53,777 nucleotides of DNA. It comes from Fodinibacter sp038330415. GTDB lineage: Bacteria; Actinomycetota; Actinomycetes; Actinomycetales; Dermatophilaceae. Below the pieces are notes generated by a model. It saw only the letters and a program-made list of their open reading frames with translations, was not told where the DNA came from and did not search any database. Position 1 is the stretch's first letter. Each line of letters opens with the position of its first letter. The translations under genes were made by a program, and so were the position numbers. The stretch lies in NCBI GenBank assembly GCA_038330415.1, contig JBBQNZ010000009.1, positions 1 to 53,777 of the forward strand, in the 5' to 3' direction. Below are positions 22,555 through 30,428 of this stretch, in pieces.

Positions 22555-24222
22555 ATGCGGATCATCATCATCGGCGGCGTCGCCGGAGGCATGAGCGCGG
22601 CCACCCGGCTGCGCCGCCTGCTCGAGGACGCGGACATCACCGTCATCGAGCGCAGCGGGCACGTCTCCTACGCCAACTGCGGCCTGCCCTACCACGTGGG
22701 GGGCGTGATCAAGCGGCGCTCCTCGCTCCTGCTGCAGACGCCCTCGGCCCTGCACCGTCGCTTCGGCCTCGACGTGCGGGTGCACCACGAGGCGGTGCGC
22801 ATCGACCGCGACCGGCACGTGCTGGTCGTGCGCGACCTCGTCGCCGACGAGCTGCTCGAGCTCCCCTACGACGCGCTGGTCCTGTCCACCGGCGCCCGCG
22901 CCGTGCGCCCGCCGATCGCCGGCATCGAGCGAGCGCTCTCGCTGCGCGACGTCGAGGACACCGACGCCCTCGTCGCCGCGACCCAGGGCGCCCACACCGC
23001 CGTGGTCGTCGGCGGCGGCTTCATCGGGGTCGAGGTCACCGAGAACCTCGTGCACCTCGGCCTGCAGGTCACCCTCGTCGAGGCGGCGGACCAGGTGATG
23101 ACCCCCCTCGACCCGGAGATGGTCACCCCGGTGCACGACCGGGTGCGCAAGCACGGCGTCGACCTGAGGCTCGGCGCCGGTGTGGCCGCCATCGGGCCCG
23201 ACGACGTCACCCTGACCACCGGCGAGCGCGTCCCGGCCGACCTCGTGGTCGCCGCGATCGGCGTGCGCCCGGAGACCACGCTGGCCGAGCAGGCCGGGCT
23301 CGCGCTGGGGGCGCGCGGCGGCATCCTCGTCGACGACCAGCTGCGCACCTCGGACCCGGCCATCCATGCCGTCGGCGACGCGGTCGAGAAGGTCGATGCG
23401 GTCGACGGCTCGTCGACCCTGGTGCCCCTGGCCAACACCGCCAACCTGCAGGGCCGGCGCGTGGCCGACGTGATCGCCGGCCTGGCCGTGCGCAACCGGC
23501 CGGTGCTCGGCACGGCCATCGTCGGCGTCTTCGGGCTCCAGGTGGCCTCGACGGGCTGGTCCGAGAAGCGGCTGCGCGCCGCCGGCCGCCCCTACCGCGC
23601 CATCCACACCCACCCGGCCTCGCACGCCACGTACTTCCCCGGCGCCGACACCATGGCCCTGAAGCTGCTCGTCGACCCCGACACCGACGCCATCCTCGGC
23701 GCCCAGGGAGTTGGCGCCTCGGGCGTCGACAAGCGCATCGACGTCATCGCCACTGCCATCACCGGCGGGCTGCGCGCGAGCGCGCTCGCCGACCTCGAGC
23801 TGGCCTACGCACCCGCCTTCTCCTCGGCCAAGGACCCCGTCAACATGCTCGGCCACGTCGCCGACAACCTGCGTCGCGGCACCAGCGCCTCGGTGCAGTG
23901 GCACGAGCTGGCGGATGCCGTGGCCGCCGGCGCCGTGGTCGTCGACGTGCGCGACGCGGCCGAGCGCACGGCCGTGGGCGTCATCCCCGGCGCCCTGCAC
24001 ATCCCGCTGGACTCGCTGCGCGAGCGGCTCGACGAGATCCCGGCCGGGCCGGTCGTCGTGCACTGCGCGGTGGGCGTGCGCGGCCACACCGCGGCCCGCA
24101 TCCTCACCCAGCACGGCCGCGCGGTGCGCAACCTCGACGGCGGCATCCGCACCTGGCAGGCCGGCACCCGGTCGCAGTCGCCCGCGCCGACCCCGCAGCC
24201 ACACCAGCTGGCGCGCGCCTAG
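22555..24222 (+). CDS. CoA-disulfide/NAD(P)H persulfide reductase with rhodanese domain
   Basis: The 555-residue protein has two parts. Residues 1-450 form a flavin disulfide reductase: RIIIIGGVAGGMSAATRLRR binds FAD, SYANCGLPYHVGG carries the single catalytic C42, VVVGGGFIGVEVTENL binds NAD(P)H, and a dimerisation domain follows. From about 465 a rhodanese domain follows (VVVDVRDAAERTAVG, active site VVVHCAVGVRG with C504). This CoADR-rhodanese fusion reduces CoA persulfides and disulfides and handles sulfane sulfur. The ATG at 22555 follows a -10 (TATAGT) by 7 nt, so the mRNA is leaderless and regulated by the overlapping operator. Confidence 0.9.
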   Translation: MRIIIIGGVAGGMSAATRLRRLLEDADITVIERSGHVSYANCGLPYHVGGVIKRRSSLLLQTPSALHRRFGLDVRVHHEAVRIDRDRHVLVVRDLVADELLELPYDALVLSTGARAVRPPIAGIERALSLRDVEDTDALVAATQGAHTAVVVGGGFIGVEVTENLVHLGLQVTLVEAADQVMTPLDPEMVTPVHDRVRKHGVDLRLGAGVAAIGPDDVTLTTGERVPADLVVAAIGVRPETTLAEQAGLALGARGGILVDDQLRTSDPAIHAVGDAVEKVDAVDGSSTLVPLANTANLQGRRVADVIAGLAVRNRPVLGTAIVGVFGLQVASTGWSEKRLRAAGRPYRAIHTHPASHATYFPGADTMALKLLVDPDTDAILGAQGVGASGVDKRIDVIATAITGGLRASALADLELAYAPAFSSAKDPVNMLGHVADNLRRGTSASVQWHELADAVAAGAVVVDVRDAAERTAVGVIPGALHIPLDSLRERLDEIPAGPVVVHCAVGVRGHTAARILTQHGRAVRNLDGGIRTWQAGTRSQSPAPTPQPHQLARA

Positions 24223-24310
24223 GGAGCCTCGCGGCCCTTTCACGCGGCGTCCCGGATTCGACCAATAGGTCACTCCAGGGACGCCAGACCTCCCGCCACC
24301 CGTCCTTCGG

Positions 24311-24361
24311 GTCAGGAGTCGGCGCGGGTCAGGAGTCGGCGCGGGGTCAGGAGTCGGCGCG
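24311..24361. repeat. Three copies of a 16-bp direct repeat at the end of a methyltransferase gene
   Basis: GTCAGGAGTCGGCGCG occurs at 24311-24326, 24328-24343 and 24346-24361. The last copy is the 3' end of the methyltransferase gene, encoding Arg-Ala-Asp-Ser-stop on the minus strand, so the other two are downstream duplications of its terminal codons. Confidence 0.85.
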
Positions 24362-25033
24362 CTTGCGGAAGTGCACGACCGTGTCGAGTGCCGGGCGGTC
24401 GCTGCCCTCGACATCGCGCCGACGCAGCTGGGCCAGCTCGACGTCGACGGGCAGCTCGGCGGCCGAGGCGATGACGTCCTCGGGGTCGAGCAGGATGGTG
24501 GCGTCCTTGGGGCCGCCGACGCCCTCGGTGAGGTTGCGCACGGCGTGGGCCACGACGAGCACCGACCCGCCGACGACCGTCGCCCGCACCGCGGCCGCCA
24601 GCGCCTCGCCCCAGTCGCTGCGCGGCAGGTGCAGGTAGGAGATCAACACCAGGTCATAGCCGCCCCGGGCACCCGCACCCCCCGCACCTGTCCCCTCATC
24701 GACCACCAGGTCACTCGGGGGACCCGGGGCCGGCTGCGTTGCATCGGCGACCACGGCCGCAAAGGCCGAACGGCGTTGCGCCAGACGGTGGTCGGCGATC
24801 TCGTTCATCCGCTCGACCCCCACCGCAGAGAAGTCGGCGGCCACGACGGCCCAGCCCTGCTCGACGAGCCACAGCGCGTTGCGGCCCTCCCCGGCGGCGA
24901 CGTCGAGGGCGAGGCCGGGCGACATCGGGGCGCACAGCTCGCGCACCCACACGTTGGGGCCGGCCGACCACACCAGCTCGGCACCGGCATACCGGGTGTC
25001 CCACGCCCCGGCATCCATCGTGGGGCCGCTCAT
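24347..25033 (-). CDS. Class I SAM methyltransferase (TehB-like)
   Basis: The 228-residue protein begins MSGPTMDAGAWDTRYAG and has motif I LALDVAAGEGRNALWLVEQG, followed by VVAADFSAVGVERM and YDLVLISYLHLPRSDW. This is the short TehB/UbiE-like type, whose members methylate tellurite, selenite, thiols or other small acceptors. The ATG overlaps the stop of the CstR-like regulator gene (ATGA), so the two are translated together and probably belong to the sulfide regulon. A Gly/Ala insertion lies near residue 128. Confidence 0.85.
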   Translation of the reverse strand: MSGPTMDAGAWDTRYAGAELVWSAGPNVWVRELCAPMSPGLALDVAAGEGRNALWLVEQGWAVVAADFSAVGVERMNEIADHRLAQRRSAFAAVVADATQPAPGPPSDLVVDEGTGAGGAGARGGYDLVLISYLHLPRSDWGEALAAAVRATVVGGSVLVVAHAVRNLTEGVGGPKDATILLDPEDVIASAAELPVDVELAQLRRRDVEGSDRPALDTVVHFRKRADS

Positions 25034-25290
25034 GCAAGCGACAGGAAGAGCTTCTCCATGGTGTCGACGTCCATCTCGTGCCCCTCCGGGTCGGTGATGC
25101 ACTGGCGCAGGCCGAGTGCGATGACGGCGAAGCCGGCCCGGTCGAGCGCCTTGGAGACCGCCGCGAGCTGGGTGACGATGTCCTGGCACTCACGGCCCTC
25201 GTCGATCATCTTCAGCACGCCGCCGATCTGGCCCTGGGCACGCTTGAGTCGCTTGACGACGGCCTGCATCTCGTCAGGGTTGAGCTCCAT
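25030..25290 (-). CDS. cstR: CsoR/RcnR-family regulator, CstR-type (persulfide sensor)
   Basis: The 86-residue all-helical protein has AQGQIGGVLKMIDEGRECQD with C35, and FAVIALGLRQC with C64. Copper-sensing CsoR needs Cys-x(n)-His-x3-Cys; the position four before C64 is Gly60, so copper binding is unlikely. Two cysteines without the His is the CstR pattern, which senses per- and polysulfides through a Cys-Cys polysulfide link. The ATG at 25290 has a GGAGGA site. It is the only regulator in the cluster and presumably binds the ATACC(N)GGTAT boxes, including one at its own promoter. Confidence 0.85.
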   Translation of the reverse strand: MELNPDEMQAVVKRLKRAQGQIGGVLKMIDEGRECQDIVTQLAAVSKALDRAGFAVIALGLRQCITDPEGHEMDVDTMEKLFLSLA

Positions 25291-25324
25291 GCCGGGTCCT
25301 CCAGGTGGTTGGTGTGCTGGGTCA

Positions 25325-25357
25325 AACATACCCCCGGTCGTATGAGACCGGGGGTAT
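25325..25357 (-). promoter_or_regulatory. cstR promoter with CstR-type box and 12-bp inverted repeat
   Basis: On the minus strand ATACGACCGGGGGTAT (25343 to 25328) runs into TATGTT (25330 to 25325), a -10. Start would be near 25318, 28 nt before the ATG. The same bases are part of a perfect 12-bp inverted repeat (25328-25339 with 25346-25357). Confidence 0.68.
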
Positions 25358-25362
25358 GACCG

Positions 25363-25402
25363 CCGCACCACCGGCCGGCTCCGGGGCCGGTCGGTGGTGC
25401 GG
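25363..25402 (-). terminator. Terminator after the thioredoxin gene
   Basis: A 16-bp stem (25363-25378 with 25387-25402, one mismatch, loop of 8 nt) begins 5 nt after the thioredoxin stop codon. Confidence 0.8.
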
Positions 25403-25407
25403 GAGGG

Positions 25408-25785
25408 TCAGGCCTGCTGGGGTGCGGACTGCTGGGCCGAGACCTGGCGACGCACGTCGTCCATGTCGAGTGCCTTGATGCCCTCGATGACCTGCTCGAG
25501 GCCGGCGGGCGGCAGCGCCCCGGACTGACGGAAGACGAGGATCCCCTCACGGAACCCCATGATGGTGGGGATCGAGGTGATCTGCGCGGCGCCGGCCAGG
25601 GCCTGCTCGGCCTCGGTGTCGACCTTGCCGAACACGACGTCGTCGTGCTTCGCGCTCGACTTCTCGTAGTTGGGCGCGAACTGGCGGCACGGGCCGCACC
25701 ACGACGCCCACCAGTCGATGAGCACGATGTCGCTAGTGGTGATGGTCTGCTCGAAGGTGTCGGCGGTGAGCTCGACGGTGGCCAT
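25408..25785 (-). CDS. Thioredoxin
   Basis: The 125-residue thioredoxin has the active site WASWCGPC (C30, C33), the cis-proline region TSIPTIMGF and about 20 extra Gln/Ala residues at the C-terminus. It would reduce disulfides and release sulfide from persulfides. The start has GAGGAG upstream, and the promoter carries a CstR-type box, so it is expected to be induced with the sulfide genes rather than being the housekeeping copy. Confidence 0.92.
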   Translation of the reverse strand: MATVELTADTFEQTITTSDIVLIDWWASWCGPCRQFAPNYEKSSAKHDDVVFGKVDTEAEQALAGAAQITSIPTIMGFREGILVFRQSGALPPAGLEQVIEGIKALDMDDVRRQVSAQQSAPQQA

Positions 25786-25835
25786 GCTGGATACTCCTCG
25801 GTCGGGGTCTGGTTGGTTCCGCTGGCAGAGTCAAC

Positions 25836-25854
25836 ATGATACCCCCATGGGTAT
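25836..25854 (-). promoter_or_regulatory. Thioredoxin promoter with CstR-type box
   Basis: Read on the minus strand, ATACCCATGGGGGTAT (25854 to 25839) runs directly into TATCAT (25841 to 25836), a good -10. The start would be near 25829, leaving a leader of about 44 nt. Confidence 0.72.
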
Positions 25855-25938
25855 ATTCCGCTCGGCGGCGATCGGGGATGGAACACCAGCACCGCCCGAT
25901 GTCATCCCGATCTCGTCCCGATCCGGCACGATGGCGAC

Positions 25939-26922
25939 GTGCCGCACACGCTCAGCCGAGCCCTCGAGTCCGTGCTCGACGGCCTGCCGGCCGACTCCCT
26001 GCGGCGCGCCACGGCATCCTTGATCGACGCCTACCGCAGCGGCGCACCCCCGGCTGCGCAGGTGCTGCGTGACCCCACCACCGTGGCCGCCTACGCCGCC
26101 TACCGGATGCCGGCCACACACGCGGCGGTGTCGCGCGCGCTGCGCCACGCCACCGAGCTGGCCCCCGACCTCAAGGTGCGCACCCTGCTCGACGTCGGCG
26201 GTGGCACGGGGGCGGCGACCTGGGCAGCGGCCGAGGCCTTCGCGTCGCTGGAGCGGGCCACCGTGCTCGACGGCTCGTCCGAGGCGCTGGCCCTCGGCGC
26301 GCGGATCGGGCGGTACGGGCCGCCGCCGGTGGCCGGCGCCACCTGGTCGAGGACCCTGCTCGGGGCCGGCACCGCCCTGCCCCACGCAGACCTCGTGGTG
26401 GTCAGCTACCTCCTCGGCGAGCTGGCCGAGCCCCTGCAGGCGCACGTGGTCGACGCGGCCGTGACGGCGGCATCCCGGCTGGTGCTGGTCGTCGAGCCGG
26501 GCACCCCGCGCGGGTATGCCGCGGTGCTGGCCGCGCGCTCGCGGCTCACCGCCGCGGGCTGGCACGTGCTGGCGCCCTGCCCACAGGACGGCGCCTGCCC
26601 GGTGGCGGCTCGCCCCGGCGACTGGTGCCACTTCGCCGTGCGGCTCGACCGCAGTGCCCTGCACCGTCGGGTCAAGGGTGGCCGGCTCGGCCACGAGGAC
26701 GAGAAGTTCTCGTACGTGCTCGCGGCCCGCGACCCGTTGCCTCGCGCCGGGGCACGGGTGCTGCGGCACCCGGTCACCCGCAAGGGCCTGGTGCAGCTCG
26801 AGGTGTGCGACTCCACGGGGTCCGCGGAGCGGGTGGTGGTGACGAGACGCGACCCGATCGCCTACCGTGCAGCACGCGACGTCTCGTGGGGGGACCCGTG
26901 GTCTGACCGCGGCCTTTGCTAG
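25939..26922 (+). CDS. Rsm22-like small-subunit rRNA methyltransferase family protein
   Basis: The 327-residue protein has a SAM motif (TLLDVGGGTGAATWAAAEAF), VVSYLLGELAE and VLVVEPGTPRGY. Then CPQDGACPVAARPGDWCHF supplies the cysteines that in mitochondrial Rsm22/METTL17 bind an Fe-S cluster, followed by KFSYVLAAR. These proteins associate with the small ribosomal subunit; enzymatic activity is uncertain. The GTG start lies 6 nt after CACGAT (25927-25932). It is divergent from the thioredoxin gene. Confidence 0.87.
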   Translation: MPHTLSRALESVLDGLPADSLRRATASLIDAYRSGAPPAAQVLRDPTTVAAYAAYRMPATHAAVSRALRHATELAPDLKVRTLLDVGGGTGAATWAAAEAFASLERATVLDGSSEALALGARIGRYGPPPVAGATWSRTLLGAGTALPHADLVVVSYLLGELAEPLQAHVVDAAVTAASRLVLVVEPGTPRGYAAVLAARSRLTAAGWHVLAPCPQDGACPVAARPGDWCHFAVRLDRSALHRRVKGGRLGHEDEKFSYVLAARDPLPRAGARVLRHPVTRKGLVQLEVCDSTGSAERVVVTRRDPIAYRAARDVSWGDPWSDRGLC

Positions 26923-26960
26923 CGTCGAACACGAATCGATTCCCCGCATCAAGGAGTGAC

Positions 26961-27236
26961 ATGACCAAGAAGGACATCGCCCAGGTCGTCGCGCAGCGCG
27001 CCGACGTCTCCGCCACCGCCGCCGAGGAGATCATCGGCGCGGCGCTCGACGTCATCGGTGAGCAGCTCGCCAAGGGTGAGGACGTCCGGCTCGCCGGGTT
27101 CGGCACGTTCGAGACCCGCGAGCGCGCGGCCCGCACCGGCCGCAACCCGCAGACCGGGGAGGAGATCGCCATCGCCGCATCGACCTCGGTCGGCTTCAAG
27201 GCGGCCGCGCAGCTCAAGCGCGCGGTCAACGGCTGA
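26961..27236 (+). CDS. hup: HU family DNA-binding protein
   Basis: The 91-residue HU protein begins MTKKDIAQVVAQRADVS and has the conserved GEDVRLAGFGTFETRERAAR, then GRNPQTGEEI (DNA-binding beta arm) and KRAVNG at the end. Unlike mycobacterial HupB it lacks the long Lys/Ala C-terminal tail. It has a classical Shine-Dalgarno site (AAGGAG) and a strong terminator, as expected of a highly expressed monocistronic gene. Confidence 0.95.
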   Translation: MTKKDIAQVVAQRADVSATAAEEIIGAALDVIGEQLAKGEDVRLAGFGTFETRERAARTGRNPQTGEEIAIAASTSVGFKAAAQLKRAVNG

Positions 27237-27262
27237 CCCCGAGCACCACGGCACGCACGCCG

Positions 27263-27298
27263 ACGGGGCGTCGACCACTTCGGGGGTCGGCGCCCCGT
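27263..27298 (+). terminator. Terminator of the HU gene
   Basis: Arms 27263-27276 and 27285-27298 form a 14-bp stem with one mismatch and the loop ACTTCGGG, 26 nt after the HU stop. Confidence 0.85.
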
Positions 27299-27484
27299 CC
27301 GCACGTCCGGGTCCTGGTCATGCGCCGGGGTCAGCACGCCGATACCGGCACGGCACCAGGCTCCGGTCGACCCCCGAAGAGCGGCGCCCATCGACCGATA
27401 CCGGATGCCGTGACGCTCGCCAACCGCGGAATCCGCACCTGGGCACGGCGGTGACTGCACTTTCCGGAACCCATGACCGCCCCG

Positions 27485-27490
27485 TATGCT
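27485..27490 (+). promoter_or_regulatory. -10 box of the aldehyde dehydrogenase operon
   Basis: TATGCT ends 7 nt before the ATG at 27498, predicting a leaderless transcript. The preceding 185 nt after the HU terminator hold no gene. Confidence 0.55.
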
Positions 27491-27497
27491 CGCGCCC

Positions 27498-28976
27498 ATG
27501 CACCAGTACATCGGCGGGCAACGGCGCAACGCCACCTCGGGCGAGACCTTCGACGTGCTCGACCCGAGCACCAACGAGACGATCGAGACGGTGACCCTCG
27601 CGGGGCACGACGACGTCGACGCCGCGGTCGGCGCGGCATCCGCGGCGTTTCAGGAGTGGAGCCTGGCCACGCCGGCCGAGCGCTCGACCGTGCTGCTCAA
27701 GGCCGCGCAGCTGCTCGACGAGCGCGCCGAGGAGCTCGCGCAGCTCGAGAGCCGCCAGGCCGGCAAGCCGATCCGGCTGGCCCGCGAGTTCGACGTGCCG
27801 GGCACCGTCGACAACACCGTGTTCTTCGGCACCGCTGCCCGCCGCCTCGACGGCATGGCGAGCGCCGAGTACTCCGGCGACCACACCAGCTCGATCCGCC
27901 GCGAGCCGATCGGCGTCGTGGGCTCGATCGCCCCCTGGAACTACCCGCTGCAGATGGCCGCGTGGAAGGTGCTGCCCGCCATCGCCGCCGGCAACACCAT
28001 CGTGCTCAAGCCGGCCGAGATCACCCCGCTCACCAGCCTGCTCTTCGCCGAGGCGTTCACCGCAGCCGGCGCCCCCGCCGGCGTCGTCAATGTCGTCACC
28101 GGCACCGGCCCGGTCGCCGGGCACCACCTCGTGGGCCACCCCGACGTCGCGATGACCAGCTTCACCGGCTCGACCAACGTCGGGCGCCAGGTGATGGCCA
28201 CGGCATCCGCCACCGGCAAGCGCGTGCACCTCGAGCTGGGCGGCAAGGCACCGTTCGTGGTGTTCGACGACGCCGACCTCGAGGCCGCCGTCCACGGCGC
28301 GGTCGCGGCATCCCTCATCAACGCCGGGCAGGACTGCACCGCCGCCACCCGCGCCATCGTCCACCGCAGCGTCCACGACGCCTTCGTGCAGGGCGTGGCC
28401 GACCTGATGGCCGCGGTGCGCATCGGCCCGACCGGCGACGAGGCCACCGACCTCGGCCCGCTCAGCTCCGCCGCCCACCAGGCCAAGGTGGCCGGCATGG
28501 TCGAGCGCGCCCGCGGCTACGCGAAGGTCGTCGCCGGCGGGCAGACCCCCACCGGTGACCTGGCCCGCGGCTGCTACTACGAGCCGACCCTCGTCTCCGA
28601 CGTGCCGCTCGACTCCGAGATCTGGCGCGACGAGGTGTTCGGCCCGGTGCTCGCGGTCGTCGCGTTCGACGACGACGACGAGGCGATCCGCCTCGCCAAC
28701 GACACCGAGTTCGGGCTCGCCGCATCGGCCTGGACCCGCGACACCTACCGCGCCGGCCGCGCCACCCGCGAGATCAGGGCCGGCTGCGTGTGGGTCAACG
28801 ACCACATCCCGATCATCAGCGAGATGCCGCACGGCGGTTACCGGCACAGTGGTTTCGGCAAGGACATGTCGGCCTACTCGTTCGACGAGTACACCAACAT
28901 CAAGCACGTGATGCACGACAACACCGCGGTCGCCCACAAGCCGTGGCACCGCACGATCTTCACCCTGCCCGGCTGA
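27498..28976 (+). CDS. Aldehyde dehydrogenase, gamma-aminobutyraldehyde type
   Basis: The 492-residue ALDH has SIAPWNYPLQMAAWKVLPA (NAD-binding), FTGSTNVGRQV, the catalytic Glu in HLELGGKAPFVVF, and the catalytic Cys in NAGQDCTAATR. The GQDCTA version of the Cys motif is typical of gamma-aminobutyraldehyde (PatD/YdcW) and betaine-aldehyde-like enzymes. With the class III aminotransferase 78 nt downstream it forms a likely polyamine (putrescine) to GABA route. In-frame ATG 27486 is rejected in favour of 27498 because of the -10 at 27485-27490. Confidence 0.9.
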   Translation: MHQYIGGQRRNATSGETFDVLDPSTNETIETVTLAGHDDVDAAVGAASAAFQEWSLATPAERSTVLLKAAQLLDERAEELAQLESRQAGKPIRLAREFDVPGTVDNTVFFGTAARRLDGMASAEYSGDHTSSIRREPIGVVGSIAPWNYPLQMAAWKVLPAIAAGNTIVLKPAEITPLTSLLFAEAFTAAGAPAGVVNVVTGTGPVAGHHLVGHPDVAMTSFTGSTNVGRQVMATASATGKRVHLELGGKAPFVVFDDADLEAAVHGAVAASLINAGQDCTAATRAIVHRSVHDAFVQGVADLMAAVRIGPTGDEATDLGPLSSAAHQAKVAGMVERARGYAKVVAGGQTPTGDLARGCYYEPTLVSDVPLDSEIWRDEVFGPVLAVVAFDDDDEAIRLANDTEFGLAASAWTRDTYRAGRATREIRAGCVWVNDHIPIISEMPHGGYRHSGFGKDMSAYSFDEYTNIKHVMHDNTAVAHKPWHRTIFTLPG

Positions 28977-29054
28977 CCGACGGCCACCGCCGACCCGCCA
29001 GCCCCGCCGACCTGACCGACCCGCCGATCCCGAGATGCACGAGAGGCCCGCCCG

Positions 29055-30428
29055 ATGAGCACCTTCCCAGAGCCGCAGATCACTGTCGACCCCGAGCGGG
29101 GCGCGCGGGTCTCGCGCGACGACCGCGCCCACGTCTTCCACTCCTGGTCGGCACAGGCGCTGATCAACCCGATGCCGATCGCCGGCGCCTCGGGCAGCCA
29201 CTTCTGGGACTTCGAGGGCAAGCGCTACCTCGACTTCTCCAGCCAGCTGGTCAACGTCAACATCGGCTACCAGCACCCGAAGCTGGTCGCGGCGATCCAG
29301 GAGGCAGCGGCCCGCCAGTGCACCATTGCGCCGAGCTTCGCCGACGAGTCCCGTTCCGAGGCAGCGCGACTCATCGCCGGCCTGGCGCCGGGCACCCTCA
29401 ACCGGGTCTTCTTCACCAACGGCGGGGCCGAGGCCACCGAGAACGCGATGCGGATGGCGCGCCTGCACACCGGCCGCCACAAGGTGCTCACCGCCTACCG
29501 CAGCTACCACGGCGCCACGGCCGGCGCCATCACCGCCACCGGCGACCCGCGCCGTTGGCCGAGCGAGCCGGGCATGAGCGGCATCGTGCACTTCTGGGGG
29601 CCCTACCCCTACCGCTCGGCCTTCCACGCCACCAGCGAGGCGCAGGAGTGCGAGCGCGCCCTGCAGCACCTGCGCGACACGATCATGGTCGAGGGTCCGT
29701 CGACCATCGCGGCGATCATGCTCGAGACCGTGGTAGGCACCAACGGCATCCTCGTGCCGCCGGACGGCTACCTCGCCGGCGTCCGCGAGATCTGCGACGA
29801 GCACGGCATCATCTGGATCGCCGACGAGGTCATGGCCGGCTTCGGCCGCTGCGGCGAGTGGTTCGCCGTCGACCACTGGGGCGTCACCCCCGACCTGATC
29901 TGCTTCGCCAAGGGCATCAACTCGGGCTACGTGCCGCTCGGTGGCGTGGTCATCTCCGACGCCATCGCCGACACCTTCGCCGAGCGCGCCTTCCCCGGCG
30001 GCCTCACCTACTCGGGCCACCCGCTGGCCTGCGCCTCCGCCGTCGCCTCCATCGGCATCTTCCAGGAGGAGGGCATCCTCGAGAACGTCCGCAAGGTGAG
30101 CGACACCGTCATCGCGCCCCGCCTGGCCGAGATCGCCGACAAGCACCCGAGCGTCGGCGAGGTGCGCGGGCTCGGCTTCTTCTGGGCGCTCGAGCTCGTC
30201 AAGGATGCCGAGACGCGCGAGCCGCTCGTCGCCTACAACGCCGGCGGTGCCGCGGCAGCGCCGATGAACGACTTCGCCGCCGCCTGCAAGGCCGAGGGGC
30301 TGTGGCCGTTCGTACACTTCAACCGCACCCACGTGGTGCCGCCGTGCACGACCACCGCGGAGGAGATGGCCGAGGGGCTCGACATCCTCGACCGCGCCCT
30401 CGACGTCGCGGACCGGTTCACCGCCTGA
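29055..30428 (+). CDS. Class III aminotransferase (polyamine/omega-amino acid type)
   Basis: The 457-residue PLP enzyme has FFTNGGAEATENAMRMAR (phosphate-binding loop), YRSYHGATAGA, IWIADEVMAGFGRCGEWF with the cofactor Asp, and the Schiff-base Lys in ICFAKGINSGYVPLGGV. This is the subgroup using putrescine, taurine, beta-alanine or GABA-like donors with pyruvate or 2-oxoglutarate. It is paired with the upstream aldehyde dehydrogenase. Its TGA overlaps the ATG of the next gene (TGATG). Confidence 0.9.
   Translation: MSTFPEPQITVDPERGARVSRDDRAHVFHSWSAQALINPMPIAGASGSHFWDFEGKRYLDFSSQLVNVNIGYQHPKLVAAIQEAAARQCTIAPSFADESRSEAARLIAGLAPGTLNRVFFTNGGAEATENAMRMARLHTGRHKVLTAYRSYHGATAGAITATGDPRRWPSEPGMSGIVHFWGPYPYRSAFHATSEAQECERALQHLRDTIMVEGPSTIAAIMLETVVGTNGILVPPDGYLAGVREICDEHGIIWIADEVMAGFGRCGEWFAVDHWGVTPDLICFAKGINSGYVPLGGVVISDAIADTFAERAFPGGLTYSGHPLACASAVASIGIFQEEGILENVRKVSDTVIAPRLAEIADKHPSVGEVRGLGFFWALELVKDAETREPLVAYNAGGAAAAPMNDFAAACKAEGLWPFVHFNRTHVVPPCTTTAEEMAEGLDILDRALDVADRFTA

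Noticed and set aside
25030..25290. Copper sensor CsoR
   Set aside because: The His of the Cys-His-Cys copper site is Gly60, no copper exporter or chaperone is nearby, and all co-regulated genes handle sulfur.
27318..30332. A 1,004-residue minus-strand open frame
   Set aside because: It lies opposite the well-supported aldehyde dehydrogenase and aminotransferase genes. It is rich in Gly/Arg/His/Val as expected of antisense frames in G+C-rich DNA and has no recognisable domain.
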